DNA from: Cervus elaphus
Lineage: Eukaryota > Chordata > Mammalia > Artiodactyla > Cervidae
Direction: 5' to 3'
Assembly: GCF_910594005.1 (NCBI RefSeq)
Contig: NC_057818.1
Location: forward strand, 12,646,501-12,710,500
DNA: 64,000 nt
Both the position numbers and the translations under genes were made by a program. Shown piece after piece: positions 30,610 to 42,507 of this stretch. The notes beneath the pieces were generated by a model. The model searched no databases. It had not been told where the DNA came from and worked only from the letters and a program-made list of their open reading frames with translations. Numbering within the stretch: position 1 is the stretch's first letter; every line of letters begins with the position of its first letter.

Positions 30610-31140
30610 CTCACTCCATCAGCGTCCTAGTCCGCTCGGCTGCCCCCGGGGCTCCCACTGCAGAGCCTGCCGTCCCCATAGCTCTGGAGGCCGGAAGTCC
30701 AAGATGAAGGCTTAGAGGGCCGCTCTCCTCAGGCCTCTCTCCTGGGCCTGCAGGCGCCCCCTTCTCACTGAGTCTTCTCTGTTGGAGCATTCCTGGTGTT
30801 TCTTTTTCGTCTTACGAGGACGGTTTCTGTAGGATCAATTCCTGCCGCGTAGACTCCGTTTAACCTTAGTTATCTCCTTCAGAAGGGCTTCCTTGGTGGC
30901 TCTGTGGTAAAGAATCCGCCTGCAATGCGGGCAGATGCGGGTTCAGTCCCTGGGTTGGGAAGAGCCCCGGGAGGAGAAGATGGCAGCCCACTCCAGCATT
31001 CTTGCCTGGAGAGCTGTAGTCCAGTGGGTCCCAGAGAGTCGGAAACGACTGAGCACGCGCATCTTAAGGGGCCCCATCTCCACAAACAGACATATCGGGC
31101 GTTGCGGCTTCAACACGTGAATTTGGGGAGGGGGAAACCC
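30610..31140 (-). mobile_element. MLT1-type LTR split by a Bov-tA SINE
   Basis: Left part (about 30610-30884) has CTCTGGAGGCCGGAAGTCCA and AGATGAAGGCTTAGAGG; right part (31065-31140) has GGCTTCAACACGTGAATTTG. This is the order of a minus-strand MLT1 LTR. Only LTR sequence, no viral genes. Confidence 0.65.
30885..31064 (+). mobile_element. Bov-tA SINE nested in MLT1
   Basis: GGGCTTCCTTGGTGGCTCTG head, TTCAGTCCCTGGGTTGGG, and Bov-A body ending near GGAAACGACTGAGCACG. Confidence 0.9.
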
Positions 31141-31364
31141 AGCTCAGCTCTGAACAGACGTCCTCTTCCCCGGGCGTCAGTCCGTTTTTGTCCAGTTGAG
31201 TCGTGTGTCTCTTATGTGTTTCGAGCGCCAGCATCCACAAACCGTTTTGGAGGTTCCTGGCCGACCTTTTTCATCTCCCCATCCACGTTCTGCATTTGCT
31301 TTCACCAGCCATCTATTTGTAAGAAGTACTTCTCATTCCCATCGATGGTGGGGTTAGTGGTCCT

Positions 31365-31806
31365 TTTTTCTTTTTTTGGCAGTGGTATGCGAAATCTTAC
31401 TTAAACCTGTGCCTCCTAAGGGGACGCTCAAGAGTACTAACCGCTGGACCACCTGGGAATTCTCAGCTTTCCTTTCTAATAAATATACTTGAGGCTTTTT
31501 AATTTAAGAATTTATTTTTTTTGTGGCTGTGCTGGGTCTTCACTGCTGCAGGCAGGCGATCTTTAGTTGCATCGAGCGGGGGCTACTCTTCATTGTGGTG
31601 CCTGGGCTCACGTTGCAGCGACTTTTCTTGTGGCGCCCTAGCTCTAGGGCGCGTGGGCTTCAGTAGTTGTGGCTCCTAGACTGGAGCACAGGCTCGGTAG
31701 TTGCTCTGTGGCAAGTAGGGTCCTAGTTCCAGGACCAGGGATCAAACCTGTGTCCCCTGCATTGGCAGGTGGATTCTTAACCACTGGACCACCAAGGAAG
31801 TTCCCT
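31365..31806 (-). mobile_element. Two CHR-type tRNA-derived SINEs, minus strand
   Basis: 31365-31465 is a short diverged copy (CTAACCGCTGGACCACCTGG). 31508-31806 is a long copy: GGCTGTGCTGGGTCTTCACT, GCGTGGGCTTCAGTAGTTGT, GTGTCCCCTGCATTGGCAGG, CTTAACCACTGGACCACC. Confidence 0.8.
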
Positions 31807-32392
31807 TTTAAGGCTTTTTAAATGTTGATTTAAAATACTGCATAAGCAGATGTGCAGGTGGGTCACAGAAATCACAAAGATGAGATGATGACGACTGATG
31901 TTTGGGAAATGAAGGTTTCTGACAAATGCTTTGTTAAGGCCATAGACATGCTCAATCCCCCCCTCCCCCCCAAATCAACGGCAACCCCCAAGCACTGGGA
32001 GTGGCCCTTCCAGCCTTTCTCCTGCAGAGCCTGCAGCCTTCCTTGGTGCCCACACCTCTTTCTCCTGCTTCAGGAAGTTCTTCTGAACTCCCAGAATGCT
32101 GCAACCCTGGGTCCCGAAGTTTTTGCCCCCAGATGTCCAGCACACAAAAGAGGCACTGGCAGCTGGGGAGATAGTGGCAGCTGGGAGGGAGCTGACGCTC
32201 CCCTCTTGCAGAGTCAGTCTGAGACACAGCAAAGGGGGGCAGGAGTGGTGTGAGCAGGCTGAATGCCAGCACGCTGCTTGGGGACCCCAACAGAGGGGGC
32301 TCCGCGCAAGGTGACCCAGGGTCAGAGCACTGGCCTGAGGGTCCCTGGCCTGCCTCCCACCCCCTTACCAACTGAGGAAGCTTGGACAAGTT

Positions 32393-32520
32393 TTTTTTTT
32401 TTTTTCCAGCTGCATTGTGAGGCTTGTAGGATCTTAGCTCCCCAGCCAGGAATCACACCCATGCCTTTTGCATTGAAAGGGGGGAAGTTTAACCATTGTC
32501 CTGCCAGAGAAGTCACTTCT
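32393..32520 (-). mobile_element. CHR-type SINE, short copy
   Basis: T-run followed by CAGCTGCATTGTGAGGCTTG, GATCTTAGCTCCCCAGCCAG and the tRNA-like head ending in CTGCCAGAGAAGTCA. Confidence 0.65.
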
Positions 32521-32659
32521 GCCTGTTTGGCCCTCTGGCTGCTCATTTAGGAAACAGAATTTCTCACAGTGACCTCACCGCAGAGCAGTGATTACAGGGG
32601 AGCTGTGGGCTGAAAGGTGCTCTAGTAATCGTGGCCACTGTGCTGGGTGACATGCTTTG

Positions 32660-32825
32660 GGACGGCAGCTAGCACGAACCCACGCAGTAGCCCCAGGACT
32701 TGTCAGAAAGGCAGATTCTTGGGTCCCAACCCAGATCCTGTGAGTCAAACCTGCCCGAATTCACAAGCCCTCAGGATGATTCTGGTGCTGGGTCCGTTGG
32801 AGAATCATCACTCTGAAAACATCCA
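32660..32825. repeat. MER5A-type DNA transposon fossil
   Basis: AGGCAGATTCTTGGGTCCCA, CCTCAGGATGATTCTGGTGC and GGAGAATCATCACTCTGAAA resemble MER5A in order. Confidence 0.6.
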
Positions 32826-33026
32826 GACATCTCACGTGAGAAGTCAGAAGGGAGATGATCTGGGGGCAGAGGCTCAGGGATGTCAGGACAGCTGGTCAGC
32901 ATCCATGCAGACCTCCCCCCCTCCTCTGTGGGCAGGACGGCCGCCGGTTACAGACTGTCCCCACGCTGAGTCTGAGATGGGGAGAAGGGACGAGGCGGTG
33001 TGTCCTCTTTCTCACAGTTTTCTTTT

Positions 33027-33737
33027 TTTTTTTTTCCATTTATTTTTATTAGTTGGAGGCTAATTACTTTACAATATTGTAGTGGCTTTTGTCATACATT
33101 GACATGAATCAGCCACGGATTTACATGTATTCCCCATCCCGATCCCCTCTCCCACCTCCCTCTCTACCCGATCCCTCTGGGTCTTCCCAGTGCACCAGGC
33201 CCGAGCACTTGTCTCATGCATCCAACCTGGGTTGGTGATCTGTTTCAGCCTAGATAATATACATGTTTCGATGCTGTTCTCTTGAAACATCCCACCCTCG
33301 CCTTCTCCCACAGAGTCCAAAAGTCTGTTCTGTACATCTGTGTCTCTTTATGTTTTGCATATAGGGTTATCATTACCATCTTTCTAAATTCCATATATAT
33401 GTGTTCATATACTGTAATGGTCTTTATCTTTCTGGCTTTACTTCACTCTGTATAATGGGCTCCAGTTTCATCCATCTCATTAGAACTGATTCAAATGAAT
33501 TCTTTTTAATGGCTGAGTAATATTCCATGGTGTATATGTACCACAACTTCCTTATCCATTCGTCTGCTGAGGGGCATCTAGGTTGCTTCCATGTCCTGGC
33601 TATTATAAACAGTGCTGCGATGAACATTGGGGTGCGCGTGTCTCTTTCAGATCTGGTTTCCTCAGTGTGTATGCCCAGAAGTGGGATTGCTGGGTCATAT
33701 GGCAGTTCTATTTCCAGTTTTTTAAGAAATCTCCACA
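33027..33737 (-). mobile_element. Relatively young 5'-truncated L1 with target-site duplication
   Basis: About 710 bp of ruminant L1 on the minus strand. It has a T-run at 33023-33037 (poly-A on its own strand), a 3' UTR, and the ORF2 C-terminus on 33424-33738, open for about 104 codons (PLLGIHTEETRSERDT, YYSAIKKNSFESVL). CTCACAGTTTTCTTTT at 33011-33026 and CTCACAGTATTCTTTT at 33738-33753 form the duplication, with one mismatch. It lacks the reverse transcriptase and endonuclease and cannot move by itself. Confidence 0.93.
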
Positions 33738-33929
33738 CTCACAGTATTCTTTTATTGGGGAAGAAAATCATTCCTGGGATTCCCCAGCGGGCCTGCTTTT
33801 GCATTTGTTTCATCACCAGTGGGTCACATGCCCAGTCCGAGGTTTATCGTGAGCAACTGTGACAGAACAGGAGGGTTTAGAGTGAAGAGAGGCAGACCGG
33901 GGGCCACGAAGGGGTCACATGGTCTAAGA

Positions 33930-34125
33930 GTTACGAGCCAGGACACAGACATGCCTGGGTTTGAATCCCACATCAGCTCTTCACCAGCTGTGTGACACTG
34001 GGCAAGTTGCTGAACCTCTCTGAGCATCGGTGGCCTCCTCTGTAAAGAGGCAATAATGACAGTGCTCACGGGGTGCTTATGTGGATTAAATGAGGTTGTG
34101 CTTGAGACGTGCTCAGCCCTTGGTG
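33930..34125 (+). repeat. MIR SINE
   Basis: TGCCTGGGTTTGAATCCCA, AGCTGTGTGACACTGGGCAA, AACCTCTCTGAGCATC, GTGGATTAAATGAGGTTGTG: a nearly full-length, well-preserved MIR. Confidence 0.85.
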
Positions 34126-34149
34126 GATGCCCACGGTGCCACATGTATC

Positions 34150-35730
34150 ATCACTACATTGCTTTGCAGCATGGAACTAATACCAGTGGGTACATGCCAC
34201 AGGGAGACAGATTTCTACCAAGTACAATGAGGAAGATTCAGACTGGCAGGACTTCCAGAAGTGAAATGTGCCTTATGAAGAGGGAGTGACGCCTCTTCCC
34301 TGGAAGAATATGAACGGAAGCTGGAAGATCCTTGGATTAGATCGACTTCGGAGCGTCTTCCTTGATTCTGGCTCCCAGCAGAGACCTGCCTTCCCTCTTT
34401 CTCCTGCCCTGCCCCGAGGGCCCAGGGAACCCACGGAACGGGTGACAGGAACTGTGAAATCCTGGCTCCTCAAACCATGTCCACTTCATTCTAAAAAGGA
34501 AAAGTAAAAACCCTGCAGCTTGGTGGGTGGTCCTGAAACTGTTACATGTTTTATGGGGTTGATTTGTTTGTTTGTCTTACCCATTTTCCTTCCAATTTTT
34601 CACACCAAGACCTGTCCTAGACTACCACTGGGACTTTAAAAATCTTTTAGCCCCTTAAAAAAACAAATTTGGTGCCGAAGGTCCAGGTTTCAAAACCCTC
34701 ATGGTGTTCCTTTGACTCATCCTGGCCAACTAAACCAGTAGTGGCCTTCATCCAAGGACCAGGAGACAGACCATTAAACCAATTCTTCTGTCAGTGCCTG
34801 GCCTGGATCCTACGTGGGCAGAAGGCCGCCCTCTGGGCCCTGCTGCCTCCTGAATGGGGATGGGCTGGCCTGTCAGCCAGCAGGCTCCCAGCTTGCAGGC
34901 TCTCACCTTCTTTTACCAGTCATGGCTGCTGTCCAAGGATACTTCTACTCCATCCCACTGTCACCAGTCCAGACCCGCCGTCCCCCCACCCCTGTCTGAC
35001 CCAGGAAGGCAGCAAAGGAACCCACCTGTGCCAAGTGCCACTACATGCCAGGATTAACTGGGCACCAAGTTTGTGCTGTCTCATCTAGTAAGCACACGTC
35101 TCCATCAACAATTTTCTAATTCAATGTATGTGTCAAATATAATTCAAATCCTAATTAGATTTTCTTTGTCAAAATGTCAGCTGGGAATGCGTTGAGCTGC
35201 ATGTAATGGAGACCCAACCACAGTGGGAGGGAGGTCCCAGGGATGCACGCTTGGGAAGTCCTCCAGGTTCCTTCCCACTTCCTGCCCTGTCATCCTCAGA
35301 GAGTGGTGTGTGTCCTTGTGGTTAAAAGATGACTCTTCACCTCTATCCCATAGCAGACCTTCCAGGAAGGAAGAGATACCATGAAGGGCAGAAGCTACAT
35401 GGCAGTTTAATTCTGCCTCTTTTATTCCAGGTAGTGTATTTTTCAATTCTGGAATTCTGAGGGAGAACCTGAGTCTGTGTCTCAACCAGAAAAACAATGG
35501 AAGCATTGCTTTCCTAGAGGTCTCGGCTTGTGAATTTCCACTGGTACCTTCTTGGTCAGACTTGGGTCCCACGGCCACTTCTTGCTGCAAGGAAGTTTGG
35601 AGAGATGCGTCTTTTTTTCTGAGCATGTTGCAGATCCAGCTGTTAAGTGGATCCTGTGAGGACAAATGGGAGAAGGGACCTTGGGTAGGTCAGGTCCGGC
35701 TCACCTGTGAACAGGTGAGAAGTGCAGGTG
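34150..35730. other. Intergenic segment without assigned element
   Basis: No confident repeat or gene. 35180-35450 has the look of an old interspersed repeat (CCTCAGAGAGTGGTGTGTGT and AGGAAGGAAGAGATACCATG). A 162-codon minus-strand open frame at 35177-35665 crosses it but has no recognisable domain or codon bias. Confidence 0.5.
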
Positions 35731-35734
35731 TCAC

Positions 35735-36045
35735 TTCTTAGAACTGCTGTAACAAATGACGGTAAATCCAGTAGCTTAAATAGCAGACACTTACTCACAG
35801 TTTTGGAGATCAGAAGTCTGAAACTTCTAGAATCTAGAATTCTGCCTCTTCCAGCTTCTGGGGGCCCCAGGCATCTCTCGGCTTCTCACCACGTCACTCT
35901 GATGTCTGCCCCAGGTCACGTGGCCATCTCAAGCTCCTTAACTATTTACCTTTGCAAAGATCCCAATTCAAAGTAAGGTCACATTCTGAGGTTCCTGGGA
36001 GACATGAATTTGGGAGGGATACTATTCAACCCAGTCTAGCAGGTG
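35735..36045 (-). mobile_element. MLT1-type LTR
   Basis: GAACTGCTGTAACAAATGAC, TTACTCACAGTTTTGGAGAT, AAGGTCACATTCTGAGGTTC and GACATGAATTTGGGAGGG in minus-strand MLT1 order. LTR only. Confidence 0.7.
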
Positions 36046-36319
36046 GACACCTGTCCTGCGGGCTGAGCAATGATAGCTGCTTGTCCACGTGACAGCTCTC
36101 TCCCTGGACACTTGGGTTTGCCACCATTCACTCTGGGGTCTTCACCCCAGCCCCTCCGTAGCTGGTGACTATCAGGGCAGCGTTTTGGGAATTGGTGACT
36201 GATGTGGTTTCAGGTTCCAGTCTGTGCTCTTGTCTCATTTTCCCTTTTCAATTCCTCATAGTTGGAACCTTTGACATCTTCCCTATCTGATACTTTAGAG
36301 GGGACAGAAGAAAAATCTG

Positions 36320-37110
36320 GAGCTGGTGGGCCTGGGTTCAGATCACAGCTCTGCCACTTAACAATCTGTGAAACCTTGCATGAGGTACTTAGCCTCTCTG
36401 CCTCAGTTTCCTCATATATGAAATGGGAACAATAATAGCAGCTACTTTGACTTTTTAAAAGCTTTGTTTTGAAGAAGTGTAGTTGATTTACAGTGTGTTA
36501 ATTTCTGCTGTATAGCTAAGTGACTCAAATATATATGTCCTTTTTCATATTCTTTCCTATGATGGTTTATCACAGGATATTGAATATAGTTCCCTATGCT
36601 ATACAGTAGGATCTTGCTGTTTATCCATTCTGTATATAATAGTTTGCAGAGGCTAATCCCAAACTCCATCCCTCCCTCACCCTCACCACCCTGGCAACCA
36701 CAAATCTACTATGTCTGTGAGTTTGTTTCTGTTTCATAGATAAGTTCATTTGTATTGTAATTTAGATTCTCCATGTGATATTTGTCTTTTTCTCTCTGGT
36801 TTACTTCACTTAGTATGATAATCTCTAGGTCCATCCATGTTGCTGCAAATGACATTATTTTGCTCCTTTTTATGGCTGAGGAATATTCCGTTCTGTGTAT
36901 GTACCACATCTTCTTCAGCCATTCACCTGTTTACATTCAGGTTGTTTCCATGTCTTGGCTGTTGTGAATCGAGCTGTAATAGCAGCTGCTTTGTATAGTT
37001 GTTAGGAGGTTCAAACAAGTTAATGTTTTTCTTAAAAAAAAAAAAAAAGGATTTGGAAGCCTGGCACATAATAAGTGCTATATACATGTTAGTTTATATC
37101 AGCATTTTAA
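36320..37110 (+). repeat. MIR SINE split by an L1
   Basis: MIR at 36320-36449 (CAGCTCTGCCACTTAACAAT, CTGCCTCAGTTTCCTCATAT) resumes at 36977-37110 (ATAGTTGTTAGGAGGTTCAA, GCCTGGCACATAATAAGTGC), with an A-run at 37035. Confidence 0.85.
36450..36976 (-). mobile_element. 5'-truncated L1 inserted in MIR, 17-bp target-site duplication
   Basis: Minus-strand L1 tail and ORF2 C-terminus (GTTGATTTACAGTGTGTTAA, GTTCATTTGTATTGTAATTT, GGTTGTTTCCATGTCTTGGC). TAATAGCAGCTACTTTG at 36433-36449 and TAATAGCAGCTGCTTTG at 36977-36993 form the duplication, one mismatch. Confidence 0.92.
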
Positions 37111-37274
37111 CAAATGTGTTTTGCATTCCTCGTTTTTTTTTTTCCCCCTCAAAGTTCTGCCCTAAGCCTTCATGCAGCAGCCCCTGTTTTTCTCAGGGAA
37201 GGAAGGCCACAGCAGAAGAGCAGGAACAAAGACATGAATTTTATTTAGCTTTTGACTTACTAGACGGATTTTTG

Positions 37275-38560
37275 TTTCTTCTTTTTCTTTTGACACTATT
37301 TCAGACTTGCAGAAAAGCCACAGAAATATTCCAGAGAATTCCCCTCTGCCCTTCATTCAGCTTCCCCAGATAGGAACACTTACTGCTGTTCCTTGATCAT
37401 CTTCTTTCTCTCTCCTGTAAATTATTTAAGAGGGGGTTGCAGACATGAAATCCCCTTTATCTCTAAATACCTTAGTGTGTATTTCCTAAGAACATGGACG
37501 TTCTCTTTGGAGGAAGGAGGCATTTTCTTCTATAACCCTGGTGTAATTATCTGAATCAAGGAAATGAACATGGATGCGTTATGTAATCTAATCTGCAGAC
37601 CTTATTCAGATTTTGCCTGTTGTCCAGGAATGTCTGTTACAGCAAAAGAAGATCTCAGATCATGAATCACATTCAGTTTTCTCATCTTGTTAGTATCCTT
37701 GAATCTGGATAAGCTCTTCACTTTATGCTCTTCTTTTATGAAGCTGACATTTTTAAAAAGATGACTGACCAAGGGTTTGGGGAGTGTTCCTCACATCAAG
37801 TTTGTCTGCGTTTCTTCTTGTGAGATTCAGATGACATGTTTTTGGAAGGAATCTCACAGAAGGGATATTGTAAGTGTTAGTGCCTCAGACCAGGGGCCAC
37901 GTGCCTGTTCGCTGTGGGGCTCTCATGTCAATTTTGATATCTTGGTTAAGATGATATCTGCCAGGTTTCTCTACTGAGAAGAGCCTATATTTTTTGGTGA
38001 CAAATATTTTAATTATCTTGTAGCGAGATGTATTGGAACTGTGTAAATATCCTACCCCCATAAAAGCTTCAGCCACCAGTTTTAACATCTGGTGATGACT
38101 CTTCCTTGAAGCAAGCATTTTGTGATGGTTATCGAATGTTACCTCTTCTCATTATGTTTTGCCTTCCACATTTGACAGTTGGCACTTTCATCTCAGGAAA
38201 ATGTTTCCCTTCCCCTCCATTCATTTATTCACACAGTGTATTTTATAAATGTATATTTCATGTGTATTATGTTATATACAAACATAGACACACATTTATT
38301 GTTACAGACTCATTCTTATTTCATGCGGTGGATTACATTTTTTTTCTGTATTTTCATGCTCAAGTCATCCCAGATTTGAGCAGCAGGAGCCCCTTCCAGC
38401 TGGCCCTGTGTCCTTCTGACACAGCCCCATCAATTTTGGCTCAGCCTTCTGGCACATGGTGTTCCTGGCTTGCCTTGTACTTAATTTGCCCTAATCCTGG
38501 AATCAGCCGTTTCTCCAAGGAACCCTACTTCCTTTTAGTGGAGATTGTGTCTTAAATAGA
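37275..38560 (-). mobile_element. Old L1M 3' region
   Basis: Reads in order: CAGAAATATTCCAGAGAATT, CAGACCTTATTCAGATTTTG, ATCTTGGTTAAGATGATATC, TGCCAGGTTTCTCTACTGAG, CTGGAATCAGCCGTTTCTCC, GAACCCTACTTCCTTTTAG. This is the familiar minus-strand tail of an old mammalian L1 with some gaps. Confidence 0.75.
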
Positions 38561-38924
38561 CATATTTAGTGGAGAGAATGGGTTGAGGAAAAAAAATGTT
38601 CAGATCTCAAAAGCTAAATCTCATGGACCACACGACAGATTTGGGCAGAATCTGGTTCTTCATCCTGCCCAGGCTCTCCACATAACAGGAGAGTAGCCCA
38701 AACCCAGTTGCTGACCGTGGTCTGCGAAAGTCCCCAACCCCAGGAGGTGGAGCCCCCTCCTGCTGTAGAAGCTTGGAGACAATGGCTTTCCCAGAATCCC
38801 TTGCAGCTAGGGGCACACCCAGGATATGTTTGTATGACTTCAAATTGGGATCCTCTGACGCAAGGAAGCGGGTGTCTAGAGACTTTTCTCAGGGGAGCTG
38901 TAGGGGCTTCAGGGACAGCAGGTA

Positions 38925-39035
38925 GGGGTGCCAGATTTAGACAAAATAAGAACAGTAAACTATTGTATACAGCATACCTTTACTAAAATACTATTGTTTA
39001 TCTGCAGTTCAAAGTGAACTGGGTTGCCTGTGTTT
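38925..39035. repeat. Old short inverted-repeat DNA transposon remnant
   Basis: GGGTGCCAGATTTAGACAAA at one side and GTTTATCTGCAGTTCAAAGT on the other match a familiar palindromic mammalian element. Family not named. Confidence 0.45.
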
Positions 39036-39409
39036 TGGGGCCTAACAGGAGTGTCTGGACTCCAGTCCCATTGGGCCGCAAGGCAGCCACCCAGCAGGTA
39101 GGTCCCACCCCCACCAGGCCTTTCTCTGGGGTGATCTCTGGCTGCAGAATGCTCCCGCCTGTCCCTCCAGCTCTCCTTGAGATTCTGTGGGATCCACAGT
39201 GTTCTTGTAATGGTCCGTTTTTTGCTTAAATAAGTTCTAGGTGCTGTGAAGGGCCGTCTGTGCCTGCCTCTCATTGTGCTAGAGTCAGGTGGGGACAAAG
39301 AGAGGAAACCCCCAGATCAGTTCTGGGAACTGGAGTGGAGAAGGGCCTTGTTCCCCACTTCCTTCCAGAACTTGAAGAATTCCCCAGCCTGCAGACTGAA
39401 GACAGTCAC

Positions 39410-39557
39410 CCATGCATCCATTCATCATCTACCATCTACTCATCTGCCTATCCATTCATCCACCCACCCACCCTTCATCTGTCATCCACCGTCTACAGTC
39501 TGTCCATCTGTCATCGACCATCTGGCTATCCACTGTCCATCCATCCCTCCATCCATG
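39410..39557 (+). repeat. ATCC/CATC microsatellite
   Basis: About 150 bp of imperfect CATC, ATCC, CACC and TGTC tetranucleotides. Confidence 0.9.
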
Positions 39558-39574
39558 TGACATTCAGAATTGAA

Positions 39575-39920
39575 CACTTGCTCTGTGCTAGGCACTGTCT
39601 GGGTCCTGGAGACACCACCAATGAAGAAACAACAGATACAAATGTGTCTGTTCCCACATGGAGCTTGCCTTCCTGTAGGGAAGGCAGGCATTAAGTTACA
39701 CACGTTGTATGTCAGCTGGTGAGAAGTGCTATCAAGATGAACTGTGAAGGGGGCGGGGAGCACTGAGACAGGGGCTGTCGGTGTTCTACCCTGAGTGGCC
39801 AGGAAGGTGCCATAAAGAGGGGAGGAGCCACACGGGTGATGGGGGGCGGAGCGTCCCAGGCGGAGGCATCAGCAAGCCCCAGGGTGCTGGGGAGTCAGAG
39901 TGCCTGGTCTGAGGGACCCT
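39575..39920 (-). repeat. L2 LINE fragment
   Basis: CTCTGTGCTAGGCACTGTCT, CACATGGAGCTTGCCTTCCT, GAGAAGTGCTATCAAGATGA and GTGGCCAGGAAGGTGCC: L2 read in reverse. Confidence 0.7.
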
Positions 39921-40294
39921 TCCAAGGCCGGAGGGGGGAGGGCAGGGGCAGGGGAGGTCAGAGTCCAAGGTGGGTCAGGGCGGCCATGAGGCCATGGGAA
40001 GGGCTGGGATTCAACTCCAGAGGAACGGGGACGCGAGTGGGACCTGAGCCAAGGAGGACTGGGCTCTGATTCCGTTTTTAAAGGCCATTAAATGCCACCT
40101 CAAGGAGAAGCAGGGCCTTCTGAATGAACCAATTTAAACTTGAAACAATAGTGAAAACCAGTATGCTTTTCCCCGAATGACTGATTTTATTCTACCAAGT
40201 TTACTAGACGTGGGGCAGGACTTGAGATCGAAAGGTCAAGTTTCCTTATAGGAGTGGGTGGCTGGACAACTCCTTACACTTCATGGGCATCCCC

Positions 40295-40920
40295 TGTTTA
40301 TTCCTCACCACAACCCCACAATACCCCATTTACCAATGAGGAACCAGGCCCAGTGTGGCCCAGCGCTTTGTCCAGGGATAGTGAGAAGACCCAGAGAGGC
40401 CCGAGTGGGGTCGGCAAGGATGGTTTTCCTCCCCCACCAGCCTGGTTGCAGTGCAGTCTGGCTGGGAGTGGGCATGCAGATGGAGAGCCACCGTCCCTGG
40501 CTTCCACGGCTGCTGGGATGACCTGCCCACTTCCGGACGAGGCTGGCAGAGCCGCGAGACGTCTGCTCCCAGATGGAAAATTGAAACCATGCTCCTCCGT
40601 CACTACAGCCATTTGTCACTGAACTGGGGTGCATATAAACAGCTTAATTCAAACCATACTGCCACCCCCTGCCCTCCCTCCTTTCCCGAGTCTTCCCCCA
40701 ACTTGCTTCAGGAAGGTAACTCACGGTGCAGTGTCAAAATGAGGGGCCCCATTTGCTACTCCTTGTTGAGCTGAGCCTGCTAAGATGCTGTGGGTTGTCT
40801 TCACAACAACGCCAACACTTAAGAACTATTATCAGGCCCACTTGTCAGATGAAGAAACTGAGGCCCGACGTAAATCATTTGGCCAGTCATGCTAACAAGA
40901 GGCAGAACCAGGTTCTGGCC
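40295..40920 (-). repeat. Two reverse MIR fragments
   Basis: 40300-40395 (CCCATTTACCAATGAGGAAC) and 40790-40915 (AGATGAAGAAACTGAGGCCC, AGGCAGAACCAGGTTCTGGC). Unassigned sequence lies between them. Confidence 0.55.
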
Positions 40921-41139
40921 AGACCTTCCTGTAGAACCAGCTGCCTCTCTGTGACCGTGGCTGCGGCGCTGGGACACACAGCAGCCAGATGGACGCCAGA
41001 ACCCCAGACCTGGGGGGACCCCGGCTCCACTTCACCTGCTGAGTGTAGCTGGCCTTGCAGAACCCTCTCTGAGCTTCAGTGGGAGACCCACCTCACAGGT
41101 GCCTGTGCTTGTCTTTATCCCCCAACCGTGTGACCATCA

Positions 41140-41238
41140 GGACTTCCCTGGTGGCTCAGACGGTAAGGCGTCTGCCTACAATGTGGGAGACCCAGGTTCG
41201 ATCCCTGGGTCGGGAAGATCCTCTGGAGAAGGAGGCCT
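41140..41238 (+). mobile_element. Bov-tA SINE, tRNA head only
   Basis: GACTTCCCTGGTGGCTCAGA, GGTTCGATCCCTGGGTCGGG and CTCTGGAGAAGGAGG; the Bov-A body is missing, so this is a 3'-truncated or deleted copy. Confidence 0.88.
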
Positions 41239-41299
41239 CTCTCACCGCCCCTCACCCCCCATCTGTATCATCAGACAAGGGAGTCTAACTGAAGAATGA

Positions 41300-41480
41300 G
41301 AAGCCCCCAGGTTAGAGTCCTGGTGGGGTCTCTTCCAGCTGTGTGACTTTGGGCAAGTTCCTTAACCTCTCTGTGCTTCCATTTCCTTAACTGTACAAGA
41401 GGCACAATAATAATTCCTATCTCTCAGAGTGATCACAAGGAGTCAGTGAGATAGTTTGTGTAACATGTTTAAAACAATTT
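41300..41480 (+). repeat. MIR SINE
   Basis: AGCTGTGTGACTTTGGGCAA, CTTAACCTCTCTGTGCTTCC, ATAATAATTCCTATCTCTC in MIR order. Confidence 0.8.
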
Positions 41481-42177
41481 TTAATAAAGGACTGGACTAT
41501 TTAATAAAGGCTGATGGATAATAGCAAAGAAAGCCCTGTAAATGTGTCTGATAACATCACAATAACAAGTGAATGGTTATAAAAATAACCGAGCAAGAAG
41601 TGATCATACCAGGAACAGGTGGATAAACGAATGAGTGAGTGAATGAATGAATGCGAAACTGACCAGACTAGTTCAGGAGAAGTCCGTGCAAGCCTGGCCC
41701 CTTTCTCCAGTTTCAGGAGCCCTGGGCTGCAGGTGAAGACGTGTGGTTGGAAGATGTTGGAGCCTGCATGGATGGAAAGGGAAGAATTTGAGTTCCCTTT
41801 GGGGGAACTCAAGCCAAAGCCAAAGGCTGCTTAGCCCAGAGAAGAGGATTCGTTTCTGAACGGCCTCCTTCCTCATGTTCACCCTGCCTTCCTCCTTCAG
41901 TGATTCTGGCTAAAATAGAGGGAAAAGTGAAGGGGACTAGGTCTCTGGAGAGTCCTGGACCCAGGAAATAAAGCCTTCTTGGAGGTGTCGCTGAGATGAC
42001 CTTGAGAGTGAGCTGTGGGTTGGGTAGGCATAATGAGGTATATTAGAGTATACAAATGCATTAATACTGTGAGACCGCAGTAGTACAGGCCAGCCTTGGT
42101 CTGTTGCTCTTCACTTTATCGTGCCTGGTGAATATTCTGTTTTTTACAAATTGCTGATTTGTGGTCACCCTGCGTCT

Positions 42178-42507
42178 GTGTGCTGTCCTTAGTCGCTCAG
42201 TCGTGTCTGACTCTTTGCGACCCCATGGATTGTAGCCCGCCAGGCTCCTCTGTCCATGGGATTCTCCAGGCCAGAATACTGGGGTGGGTTGCCATGCCCT
42301 CCTCCAGGGGATCTTCCCAACTCAGCGATTGAACCCAGGTCTCCCACATTGCAGGCGGATTCTTTACCGACTGAGCTACCAGGAAAGCCCAAGAATACTG
42401 GCGTGTGTAGCCTGCCCTTCTCCAGGGGATCTTCTCAACTTAGGAATCCAACCAGGGTCTCCTGCATTGCAGGCAGATGCTCTACCAGCTGAGCTACCAG
42501 GGAAGCC
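42178..42507 (-). mobile_element. Bov-tA SINE with two tRNA-derived heads, single 12-bp target-site duplication
   Basis: On the minus strand: a tRNA head (42391-42507), a short junction, a second tRNA head (about 42285-42390) and a Bov-A body (42178-42285). Both heads end with the CTGAGCTACCAGG-AAGCCC type sequence. CACCCTGCGTCT at 42166-42177 and 42508-42519 flanks the whole unit. Confidence 0.93.

Noticed and set aside
29847..30614. Minus-strand open frame of 255 codons, with two others of 108 and 103 codons in the other frames
   Set aside because: All three frames are open only because the 16-bp minisatellite units lack stops; the product is His/Arg/Thr/Pro-rich low complexity and runs into a Bov-A2.
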